64,000 nt of DNA from Arctic95D-9 sp035967665 (lineage in GTDB: Bacteria > Verrucomicrobiota > Verrucomicrobiia > Verrucomicrobiales > DEV007). The notes beneath the pieces were generated by a model, which had not been told where the DNA came from, did no database searches, and saw only the letters and a list, made by a program, of their open reading frames with translations. Below are positions 7,863-14,382 of the stretch, in pieces. Each line of letters opens with the position of its first letter. The stretch's first letter is position 1. Where the stretch lies: contig JAYWLB010000125.1 in the NCBI GenBank assembly GCA_035967665.1, forward strand, positions 154,605 to 218,604. Reading direction: 5' to 3'. A program made the translations under genes and the position numbers.

Positions 7863-9254
7863 ATGTTTAAAAATATTCTCGTAGCCAACCGGGGGGAAAT
7901 TGCCCTCCGGGTCATTCGCGCAGCAAAAGAACTCGGAGTTCGGACCACTGCGATTTATTCCGAGGCGGATGCGGATTCTATGCACGTGCACCTCGCTGAT
8001 GATGCGATTTGCATCGGGCCTGCGGCGAGTGCTGACTCGTATCTCAAGATGGAAGCGATTCTATCTGCTGCCGAGATTGCCAACGTCGACGCGATTCATC
8101 CAGGTTACGGGTTTCTTTCCGAAAACCCACGCTTCGCGGAACTCTGTGAGAGCTGCAATGTGAAGTTCATCGGCCCATCAGCCGAGATCATCAAGATGAT
8201 GGGTGACAAGAACCAGGCCCGCGCCACCGCGACCAAATACGGTGTGCCGGTGACTCCCGGGACGGATGGGATTGTTGAATCAGAAGAGGAGGCGATCAAA
8301 GCCGCTGATGAAATCGGATATCCCGTCATGATCAAAGCCAGCGCCGGTGGCGGTGGTCGCGGGATGCGTCCCGCCCTGAACAAGGCGAGCTTTGTGAGCG
8401 CGTTTCATGCGGCGCGTCAGGAAGCGCAGGCCTGTTTCGGCAACCCTGATGTTTATATCGAGCACCTCGTTGAGAACCCTCACCACGTAGAGTTTCAGAT
8501 TGTCGCCGACAGTCACGGAAACGTGAAAGAGCTTGGTGAGCGCGATTGCTCGATGCAGCGCCGGAACCAGAAAATCATCGAAGAGACCCCGTCTCCTCTC
8601 CTCAGCGACGAGCTCCGCCAGCGGATGGCTGAAGCTTCCGAGACACTTGTCAAAAACATCGGCTACGAGAACTGCGGAACGATCGAGTATCTCGTCGACG
8701 ATAACGAGAATTTCTACTTCATGGAGATGAACACCCGGATTCAGGTGGAGCATCCCATTACCGAGGAAGTTCGAGGTTGTGATCTTATCAAAGAGCAGAT
8801 CAGGATCGCTGCGGGACACCCGCTTTCCGATCACGTCGTCTACAGCGAGCCACGCGGTCACTCCATCGAGTGCCGTATCAACGCTGAGGATCCCTACAAC
8901 AATTTTGCGCCGAGCCCCGGCAAGATTCGTCTTTTCTACGCTCCCGGTGGTCGTGGTGTCCGTGTTGATACTCACGTCTACAGTGGCTACGAGGTGCCGC
9001 CGAACTACGATTCGATGATCGCCAAGCTGATCGTGACCGGTGCGACGCGTGAAATCGCGATTGCCCGCATGATCCGCTCTCTCAATGAGTTTGTGATCAA
9101 AGGCATCAAGACGACAATTCCTTTTCAGGCGTCAATTCTGAAGCACAATGCTTTCCGCTCCGGTGATTACAACATTGCCTGGGTCGAGAAATTCCTCGCT
9201 TCACAGCCTGCTCCTCCGGAGGGGCTTCCGGAAATCATGCTCGAAGAAGAGTAG
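7863..9254 (+). CDS. accC: Biotin carboxylase subunit of acetyl-CoA carboxylase
   Basis: A 463-residue ATP-grasp enzyme that carboxylates the biotin on AccB with bicarbonate and ATP. It starts with the conserved MFKNILVANRGEIALRVIRA. The glycine-rich ATP loop GGGGRGMR lies near residue 162, and the catalytic and metal-binding stretch FMEMNTRIQVEHPITEEV near 290-307. The C-terminal domain (NDEDPY-like NAEDPYNNFAPSPG, then MIRSLNEF) is complete. Its length is slightly above the roughly 450 residues usual for the family. It is co-transcribed with accB; no accA or accD is in the window. Confidence 0.97.
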   Translation: MFKNILVANRGEIALRVIRAAKELGVRTTAIYSEADADSMHVHLADDAICIGPAASADSYLKMEAILSAAEIANVDAIHPGYGFLSENPRFAELCESCNVKFIGPSAEIIKMMGDKNQARATATKYGVPVTPGTDGIVESEEEAIKAADEIGYPVMIKASAGGGGRGMRPALNKASFVSAFHAARQEAQACFGNPDVYIEHLVENPHHVEFQIVADSHGNVKELGERDCSMQRRNQKIIEETPSPLLSDELRQRMAEASETLVKNIGYENCGTIEYLVDDNENFYFMEMNTRIQVEHPITEEVRGCDLIKEQIRIAAGHPLSDHVVYSEPRGHSIECRINAEDPYNNFAPSPGKIRLFYAPGGRGVRVDTHVYSGYEVPPNYDSMIAKLIVTGATREIAIARMIRSLNEFVIKGIKTTIPFQASILKHNAFRSGDYNIAWVEKFLASQPAPPEGLPEIMLEEE

Positions 9255-9263
9255 GATTTTTCC

Positions 9264-9434
9264 TCAGTAGAGTGATCTGGTAGACGCGCCCAGTTGATCC
9301 TGAAGGTTGACGGCGCGGTCGACCGGTCTCACCGGTTCCGTGGAATAGTATCCTTCACTTCCGGAATCCGGAGTGTTCGTGGTGCACCCGGCAAGGGTGA
9401 AGAGTGCCAGCGATAGTAAAAAGGCTGTTTTCAT
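9264..9434 (-). CDS. Tiny lipoprotein
   Basis: A 56-residue open frame with a clear lipoprotein signal: MKTAFLLSLALFTLAGC, with the lipobox LAGC and the modified Cys at 17. The mature part is only about 40 residues, polar and Thr/Ser/Pro-rich (TTNTPDSGSEGYYSTEPVR), ending NLQDQLGASTRSLY. There is no Asp at +2, so outer-membrane sorting is likely if the Lol rules apply here. The family is not recognised. It is convergent with accC and divergent from a second tiny lipoprotein 82 bases away, suggesting a shared promoter region. Confidence 0.65.
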   Translation of the reverse strand: MKTAFLLSLALFTLAGCTTNTPDSGSEGYYSTEPVRPVDRAVNLQDQLGASTRSLY

Positions 9435-9516
9435 CGTCAATACTATGACGATGTCCGCGAAGAGGCGTCAATCTGAAAGCTTGCCCTTTGAGCGGGGATA
9501 ATCGTAATTCAGAGGC

Positions 9517-9681
9517 ATGAGACCCCTCCTTTGCCTCGTGATTCTTTCCGCCCTGACGCTCCCATTTGTAACCGCCTGCCAATCGGGTTCCTATTCGGAT
9601 GACCGGGCCGGCTATCCGTATAGCGGGAAGAATAAAAAGAAAATGTCCTATGCGGAGAAGAAAATTCTTCGTCCGCGATAG
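9517..9681 (+). CDS. Tiny lipoprotein
   Basis: A 54-residue open frame preceded by AGAGG. It has a signal peptide (MRPLLCLVILSALTLPFVTAC) with Cys21 as the likely lipidation site. The lipobox VTAC is imperfect but acceptable. The mature part is short and basic (SGKNKKKMSYAEKKILRPR). Function unknown. It is divergent from the lipoprotein gene at 9264-9434 and ends 32 bases before the end of the His-rich outer-membrane protein gene, with which it is convergent. The basic tail could bind nucleic acid, peptidoglycan or LPS, but nothing shows which. Confidence 0.6.
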   Translation: MRPLLCLVILSALTLPFVTACQSGSYSDDRAGYPYSGKNKKKMSYAEKKILRPR

Positions 9682-9712
9682 GACACATTGATTCGGGGTG
9701 CTCTCTTCGAGC

Positions 9713-11035
9713 CTAGTGGTTGTGATTGGCGTGGCTGCCGCCGAGGCCACCCCACTGGATCTGAACCTGGAGCCATGCGGCGTGCTCGCCACCGATGTCG
9801 TCGTTCATCGTGTAGTCATACTGAATTCGGGTCCGAATGCGCTGCCCCGGATCAACAAATGCGGTGAGGGCGGCGGAGATGCGCTGAGACTCTGAGAGCT
9901 CGGCGATTTCGACACCGGTGACCCAATCGTGACGAAGGGAGAGTGTTGCCTTGTCGCTCAATCCATAGAGGAGGCTCGTTGAGATGCCGTAGTCATCGAA
10001 GCTCAAAGAATCACCGTCTTCGTCGTAGGCGTTGACCTTGCGACCGATAAACTCGGATTGAAGCATGATGGCCTCGCTGCAAAATTCAGGGCCGGCTCCG
10101 TGGTCATGGCCATTCCAGACTTTCTGAAAACCAAACCCGTAGGCGGTGGTGTCACGGTTGAACCCGTTTTCACCAAAGGCGAGTGAAGTTGAAAGCACGA
10201 CGCTGTCATCAAAGGGGAGACGGAAGCGGTAGTCGGCAGAAACAATGAAGTTGGCGAATCCTGCGTCATCTGCCTCGAAGTGGTGCTCACCTTCTTCGTG
10301 GTCGTGATCGTCATGATCTTCGTGGTCGTCATCATGGTCCTCTTCGTGGTCATCATGATCATCGTGTTCGTCCTCTTCTCCGTGGCCGTGATCATGGCCG
10401 TGGGCGTGCGAGCGAACGCCCCCGCCGCCCAGGGTGAGGAGGCCATTGTTCCCCGGGGTTTTGAAAAGGATCTCACCACCATGGCTGATCAGCTCGCCTT
10501 CGTTGAGAATCCGACTGTTGACGAGGTTCTGATTCACAAACTGCCAGTCGTGGGCGTGGTTGGTGGCCTGGAATCCGAATCGGCTGAGATACTGGCCGCC
10601 GCCGATAGCGATGTTGTCGGTGATCCAGTAATGGAGGAAAGCTTCTTCAAGCTCCGCCTCCCAGACGCCGTCAGCCCCCATGTGGCCGAAGCCCGCAATC
10701 ATACCGGTGATGGTGTCTTCGTAGTTGATTCCAAGATGCATTTCTATGCTCTGAAATCCAATATCATTGAGCGGGTCGTGACCACCGGTAGCGTAGTCTT
10801 CCGCCCCTGTGTTGCCATCGAATACGCCCCATGTGCCGGCGACATACATTTCAGGGAAGATGAAGCCACCGATGTTGGCGTTGTCTCCCATGATGCTGTT
10901 GGCAGCATTGACCTGGTATTCGAAGACTTCTTCTTCTTCTTCTTCGGCGACGACGGGAGTGAGAAGGCTTGCTGTGGAAAGAACCAGAGGCAAAATCCTG
11001 GCAAATGTCGGGAAATGATAATGAAGTGATTTCAT
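9713..11035 (-). CDS. Outer-membrane protein with His/Asp/Glu-rich metal-binding loop
   Basis: A 440-residue protein with a signal peptide at about 1-30, then alternating aromatic and glycine-rich strands typical of an outer-membrane beta-barrel (GGFIFPEMYVAGTWGVF, RTRIQYDYTMND). Residues 210-252 are a low-complexity loop dominated by His, Asp and Glu (AHGHDHGHGEEDEH and onwards), and the C-terminus ends SHANHNH. Such loops bind Zn2+ or similar metals. It faces the heavy-metal-associated gene across a dyad-rich operator, with znuC- and znuB-like genes beyond, so a role in zinc passage across the outer membrane is inferred. The ATG at 11035 gives a normal signal peptide; the open frame extends upstream to 11089 through the operator, so that start is unlikely. 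Confidence 0.75.
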   Translation of the reverse strand: MKSLHYHFPTFARILPLVLSTASLLTPVVAEEEEEEVFEYQVNAANSIMGDNANIGGFIFPEMYVAGTWGVFDGNTGAEDYATGGHDPLNDIGFQSIEMHLGINYEDTITGMIAGFGHMGADGVWEAELEEAFLHYWITDNIAIGGGQYLSRFGFQATNHAHDWQFVNQNLVNSRILNEGELISHGGEILFKTPGNNGLLTLGGGGVRSHAHGHDHGHGEEDEHDDHDDHEEDHDDDHEDHDDHDHEEGEHHFEADDAGFANFIVSADYRFRLPFDDSVVLSTSLAFGENGFNRDTTAYGFGFQKVWNGHDHGAGPEFCSEAIMLQSEFIGRKVNAYDEDGDSLSFDDYGISTSLLYGLSDKATLSLRHDWVTGVEIAELSESQRISAALTAFVDPGQRIRTRIQYDYTMNDDIGGEHAAWLQVQIQWGGLGGSHANHNH

Positions 11036-11060
11036 AGAAAAGTTGCTGACCGTGCCGCTA

Positions 11061-11100
11061 ATGCAAACGAATTGCAAATAATAATGCAAATTTATTGCAT
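11061..11100. promoter_or_regulatory. Tandem-dyad operator between divergent metal genes
   Basis: Two 17-bp dyads of the form ATGCAA-N5-TTGCAW lie at 11061-11077 (second half TTGCAA) and 11084-11100 (second half TTGCAT, perfect). Their starts are 23 bp apart, about two helical turns. The AT-rich dyads sit between the divergent starts at 11035 and 11142. The arrangement is what a dimeric Fur/Zur-type repressor site would look like; Zur control is inferred from the gene content. Confidence 0.55.
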
Positions 11101-11141
11101 TAACTTGCTTTTTTCTTAAACATGTTTTAATTTTATGGTAA

Positions 11142-11462
11142 ATGCAAAAGATTATTACTGTTTTCGCAATTGTCGTTCTGGGATTCGTGGGTCAACTCCA
11201 CGCAGATTCGGTTGTCACCTACACGGGAAGCCTCAGCGGCATTGATTGCGATGGCTGCAAACGCACCATTGCCTCATCGATTGCTAAAATTAAAGGGGTG
11301 AAGACCATCAAAATCGTCAAGAAGTCCGAGGGCTCACATGTCCTCACCGTGGTCACGAATGGATCTAAAGAGATCTCCAAGTCAGAGGCTTCGAAAGCGC
11401 TGGGTAAGGATTCGCACTATAAAATCAACTCCTGGACGTCCACCAGCAAGCATTCTCATTAG
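11142..11462 (+). CDS. Periplasmic heavy-metal-associated (HMA) domain protein
   Basis: A 106-residue protein: signal peptide at 1-21 (cleavage after QLHA), then one HMA ferredoxin-like domain with the metal motif GIDCDGCKRTI (Cys36, Cys39), ending in a His-containing tail (SKHSH). In this family the CxxC pair binds Cu+, Zn2+ or Cd2+. Export to the periplasm is less usual than the cytosolic CopZ type. It is divergent from the His-rich outer-membrane protein and co-directional with the ABC transporter genes, so it may pass metal from the outer membrane to the importer. That role is inference. Confidence 0.8.
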   Translation: MQKIITVFAIVVLGFVGQLHADSVVTYTGSLSGIDCDGCKRTIASSIAKIKGVKTIKIVKKSEGSHVLTVVTNGSKEISKSEASKALGKDSHYKINSWTSTSKHSH

Positions 11463-11486
11463 CCCCTATTATTCACGAGGGGCATT

Positions 11487-11522
11487 CAACCCTGTTGAGT
11501 CTTGCACCAAACCCTGTTAAGT
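11487..11522. repeat. AACCCTGT-core dispersed repeat, copy 1
   Basis: CAACCCTGTTGAGTC at 11487-11501 and AACCCTGTTAAGT at 11510-11522 form a direct pair in the gap before the ABC transporter gene. The same core occurs at 23836, 37974 and 63110, so this is a member of a dispersed intergenic family. Confidence 0.5.
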
Positions 11523-11549
11523 GACGGGGTGAGCACTCATGATAACGAA

Positions 11550-12320
11550 ATGGCAGAAAAGCGGGTTGTGGTTCAATGCGACGATCTCTGTTTTCGTTAC
11601 GGGAAACCATGGGTCCTAGAGGAGGTCTCCTTCGAAGTCACTGAAGGGGAGTCTCTTTGCGTTATCGGCCCGAATGGTGGCGGCAAATCGACTTTGCTGA
11701 AGTTGCTTCTCGGGCTGCTTGATCCCGGGCGGGGGTCCCTGCGGATTTTCGGAGAGTCGTGTGAAAAGGCCAGGTCCCGCATCGGCTATGTGCCTCAGTC
11801 GATGCAGTTTGACCGGATGTTTCCGATCTCGGCGCTCGATATCGTTCTCATGGGCAGGCTCGACCGTCTCCGTGTGGGGCGTTTCTCCAAAGAGTGCCGG
11901 TCCGTTGCGATGGAGTCGCTCGATGAGGTGGGGCTCGCCGATATCGCGCATCGTCCCTTTTCAGATCTTTCCGGGGGGCAGCGGCAGCGTGTCATGATTG
12001 CGCGGGCGCTTGCCTGCGAACCGGAATTACTGCTGCTCGATGAACCGACTGCGAACGTGGATCTTTCGGTTGAGGAGCAGTTTCTCGAGACGCTCGTCGA
12101 GCTTCGCAAAAAAATGACCATCCTCGTGGTGACACACGATCTCGATATTGTGTCTTTGATAGGGGATTCGGTTCTCTGTGTGAATCATCGCGTTCACCGT
12201 CATTCTCTTCCGCTTTCGGGCGATACGATTAAAGAAATCTACAGTGGTCGAAGACGTCTCGAACACGACCGCCGCACCCGCCACGTTCAGGGAGACCATT
12301 CCGCCTGTCAGCATGACTGA
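11550..12320 (+). CDS. znuC: ZnuC-like metal ABC transporter ATP-binding protein
   Basis: A 256-residue ABC ATPase of the Zn/Mn import family that energises the membrane partner encoded next. It has Walker A GPNGGGKST (Lys46), the Q-loop in IGYVPQSMQFD, signature LSGGQRQR, Walker B ELLLLDEPTANVD, and switch VVTHD. The short His-containing C-terminus (CVNHRVHRHSLP) fits metal-transport ATPases. Start choice is uncertain: ATG 11550, GTG 11529 and TTG 11502 are all in frame, and the last would run into the repeat. It overlaps the permease gene by 8 bases. Manganese rather than zinc remains possible. Confidence 0.88.
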   Translation: MAEKRVVVQCDDLCFRYGKPWVLEEVSFEVTEGESLCVIGPNGGGKSTLLKLLLGLLDPGRGSLRIFGESCEKARSRIGYVPQSMQFDRMFPISALDIVLMGRLDRLRVGRFSKECRSVAMESLDEVGLADIAHRPFSDLSGGQRQRVMIARALACEPELLLLDEPTANVDLSVEEQFLETLVELRKKMTILVVTHDLDIVSLIGDSVLCVNHRVHRHSLPLSGDTIKEIYSGRRRLEHDRRTRHVQGDHSACQHD

Positions 12321-13146
12321 GTTCCTTGAAGCCATTCAAAATGTTCCGCTGATTCGCTATGCGCTTCTCGCGGGAATCGTTTCCAGCTTAACCTTCGGTG
12401 TGGTAGGGACTTTTGTCGTGACCCGTCGAATCGGTTACATCGCCGCTGCGATTGCTCACAGTATTCTCGGCGGAATCGGTGCTTCGATTTATTTCAGCCG
12501 TGTCTACGAGCTTGCCTGGCTTACGCCTATGGTCGGCGCGGTCATAGCGGCGCTCCTTTCGGCAGGAGTCATCGGCTGGGTCAGTCTCCGGACGAGTGAA
12601 CGGGAGGACACCATCATCGGCGCAATCTGGGCTTTCGGGATGGCGGCGGGACTGCTCTTTATTCACTACGCTCCCGGAAAGGCGGTCAATCTCGAGAGTT
12701 ACATATTCGGGGATATCCTTCTCACCTCGAAGAGTGATGTTATCGCGACGGTAGTTCTCGCTGCGCTGATCCTGACGCTCGTAGGCCTTTTTTACCACAA
12801 GCTGGTCGCGGTTTGTTTTGATGAGGAGTTTGCCCGGCTGCGGGGGATCTCATCCAATTTTTATTACCTGCTCCTCCTCGCGATTACGGCAATCAGCATG
12901 GTTTTGTTAGTCAGGGTTGCGGGGATAATTCTGTCGCTTGCTCTTCTCGTTCTTCCCGCTGCGACGGCCTCGCGGTTTTCGCGTCACATGTGGGTCGTGA
13001 TGCTGATTGCGCTGTGTCTCGCTCTCGTATATAACGCGGGCGGACTTGCGGTAAGCTTCGCCCTCGATACTCCGACCGGTCCGTTTATCGTTCTCGTTGC
13101 CTCGGTGGTTTACGGATTCTCTTTTCTACTGAAGGGACGGCGGTAG
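12313..13146 (+). CDS. znuB: ZnuB-like metal ABC transporter permease
   Basis: A 277-residue integral membrane permease of the ABC-3 family, with about eight hydrophobic helices beginning PLIRYALLAGIVSSLTFGVVGTF. It includes the conserved region AAAIAHSILGGIGASIYF. It forms the inner-membrane channel for Zn2+ or Mn2+ with the ATPase encoded just upstream. Its ATG overlaps the end of the ATPase gene, so translation is probably coupled. No gene for the periplasmic metal-binding lipoprotein (ZnuA/SitA) follows; the next gene is trxA on the other strand. The binding protein must be elsewhere or replaced. Confidence 0.9.
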   Translation: MTEFLEAIQNVPLIRYALLAGIVSSLTFGVVGTFVVTRRIGYIAAAIAHSILGGIGASIYFSRVYELAWLTPMVGAVIAALLSAGVIGWVSLRTSEREDTIIGAIWAFGMAAGLLFIHYAPGKAVNLESYIFGDILLTSKSDVIATVVLAALILTLVGLFYHKLVAVCFDEEFARLRGISSNFYYLLLLAITAISMVLLVRVAGIILSLALLVLPAATASRFSRHMWVVMLIALCLALVYNAGGLAVSFALDTPTGPFIVLVASVVYGFSFLLKGRR

Positions 13147-13163
13147 GTGAATGGGTATTTTTC

Positions 13164-13218
13164 CAAACCGGCCCGTACGCGAAAAAACTGGCAGCCTCTT
13201 TCGGGGCCGGCCGGTTTG
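13164..13218. terminator. Possible bidirectional hairpin between znuB and trxA
   Basis: CAAACCGGCC at 13164-13173 is the perfect reverse complement of GGCCGGTTTG at 13209-13218, with a 35-base loop. It lies between two convergent genes. The long loop and lack of a strong T-run make it a weak terminator call. Confidence 0.35.
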
Positions 13219-13239
13219 ATCGGGAGGGGAAGTTTAAAA

Positions 13240-13578
13240 TCAGGATTCGACAGCTCCGGCGGCAGCCTTCTCAATCAAGGAGGCAAGTGCTGCTTTCGGT
13301 TGTGCGCCGCGGGTTCCCACGACTGCTTCGCCGTCTTTGAAAACGATAAGAGTCGGGACCGAACGGACTTCAAAACGTGCTGCGAGGTCTTTTGCCGCGT
13401 CGATATCGACTTTAGCAATGATCGCTTCGCCGTCCTTTTCTTCGGCAAGCTCCTCAAGAACCGGGGCGAGCATCTTGCACGGACCACACCACTGGGCGTG
13501 GAAATCCACAAGAACGGGGAGAGTCGTGTCGGCAAGGGTCTTGTCGAAATTTTCGGAGGTGAGTTCGATTGTCTTCAT
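13240..13578 (-). CDS. trxA: Thioredoxin
   Basis: A 112-residue thioredoxin, the cytoplasmic thiol-disulfide reductant for ribonucleotide reductase, peroxiredoxins and others. It has the active site WCGPCK at 30-35 (Cys31, Cys34), a buried Asp in LPVLVDFHA, and the cis-proline in RSVPTLIVFKDGE. Length and motifs are those of ordinary TrxA; no signal peptide. It is convergent with znuB and divergent from the DUF1801 gene 69 bases away. No unusual features are seen. Confidence 0.95.
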   Translation of the reverse strand: MKTIELTSENFDKTLADTTLPVLVDFHAQWCGPCKMLAPVLEELAEEKDGEAIIAKVDIDAAKDLAARFEVRSVPTLIVFKDGEAVVGTRGAQPKAALASLIEKAAAGAVES

Positions 13579-13647
13579 AATATTCGGGGAAGCGTTGTTC
13601 CCTTCTATTGAGTCGTTTTTTGCTGCATTTCCTTACAAGTTCATGAG

Positions 13648-14022
13648 ATGATCCTGCGTATGAAGCGTGATGATTCCTCTCCCGAAGCTTACCTTGCCTC
13701 GATCGAGGAGCCTCAAAAATCCCTGCTTCTCGCGATTCGTGATTTGATTATTGAGGTCGCTCCGGAGGCGAAAGAGGGGATCGAATACGGGATGCTCGGC
13801 TTCGGTGACATCGCAAATCTCGCGGCTCAGAAAAACTACGTGAGCCTCTACGTCCCGCCCGCTGCATTGGCTCCGTTCAAGAAGCGGCATCCCTCGGTGA
13901 ACTGCGGCAAGTGTTGTCTCCGTTTCAGCTCCGCTGCCAAATTTGAGGCATTGGGGCGTGATGAAATCCGGGGCCTCCTTGAGGCTGTCGTCGCCCTGCC
14001 GCCTGATCAGCGGGTCTGTTGA
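13648..14022 (+). CDS. DUF1801 (YdhG-like) protein
   Basis: A 124-residue cytoplasmic protein with the DUF1801 pattern: SPEAYLASIEEPQKSLLLAIRDLI at the N-terminus, APEAKEGIEYGMLGF, then YVSLYVPP and CGKCCLRF toward the end. Structures of this fold are known (E. coli YdhG, Bacillus YdhG/FrataxIn-like iron-chaperone reports) but the role is not settled. The Cys trio NCGKCC at about 85-90 is richer than in most members and could bind metal. A start at 13660 (MKRDDSS) is equally likely. It is convergent with the tautomerase gene. Confidence 0.7.
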   Translation: MILRMKRDDSSPEAYLASIEEPQKSLLLAIRDLIIEVAPEAKEGIEYGMLGFGDIANLAAQKNYVSLYVPPAALAPFKKRHPSVNCGKCCLRFSSAAKFEALGRDEIRGLLEAVVALPPDQRVC

Positions 14023-14025
14023 GCA

Positions 14026-14370
14026 TTAATAGACTTTCCGGTTCCCACCCCAGAAACCGCGGGGGACGTTGGTGAGCTTCACGAAGACGCGGTTTGCGGG
14101 GACTTGAAGTTGGGCTTCGGCAAGATCGCAGAGCGCGTCGCAAAGTGCCGGGGCCGGCGCGGCCTCGAGCTCGATGCCTTCGATTTCAAAGAGCGCTGTC
14201 GGATCATTCGTTCCGCCAAACAGCATCGCCGCCCCGGTCGAAGCCGTCGCCATCATGATGGACTCCGGTTTGCCGAGTTCACGGGCGGTGATGGTCGTAG
14301 CCTCTTTTAGAAGCACAGTAGTCGCTTCCTCTGAAAGCGACACGTTCGTGCGGATTTGAATGAGTGGCAT
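14026..14370 (-). CDS. MIF-type phenylpyruvate tautomerase
   Basis: A 114-residue member of the MIF (macrophage migration inhibitory factor) tautomerase superfamily. The catalytic N-terminal proline is Pro2 (MPLIQIRTNVSL). The motif GGTNDPTALFEIEGI near residue 52-66 and the C-terminal NVPRGFWGGNRKVY match MIF-like proteins, which form trimers. Bacterial members tautomerise keto-enol acids such as phenylpyruvate, but the physiological substrate is usually unknown. It starts 12 bases after the alaS stop on the same strand, so it is probably the last gene of the tal-alaS-tautomerase run. Confidence 0.85.
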   Translation of the reverse strand: MPLIQIRTNVSLSEEATTVLLKEATTITARELGKPESIMMATASTGAAMLFGGTNDPTALFEIEGIELEAAPAPALCDALCDLAEAQLQVPANRVFVKLTNVPRGFWGGNRKVY

Positions 14371-14382
14371 AGCGATGAAAAA

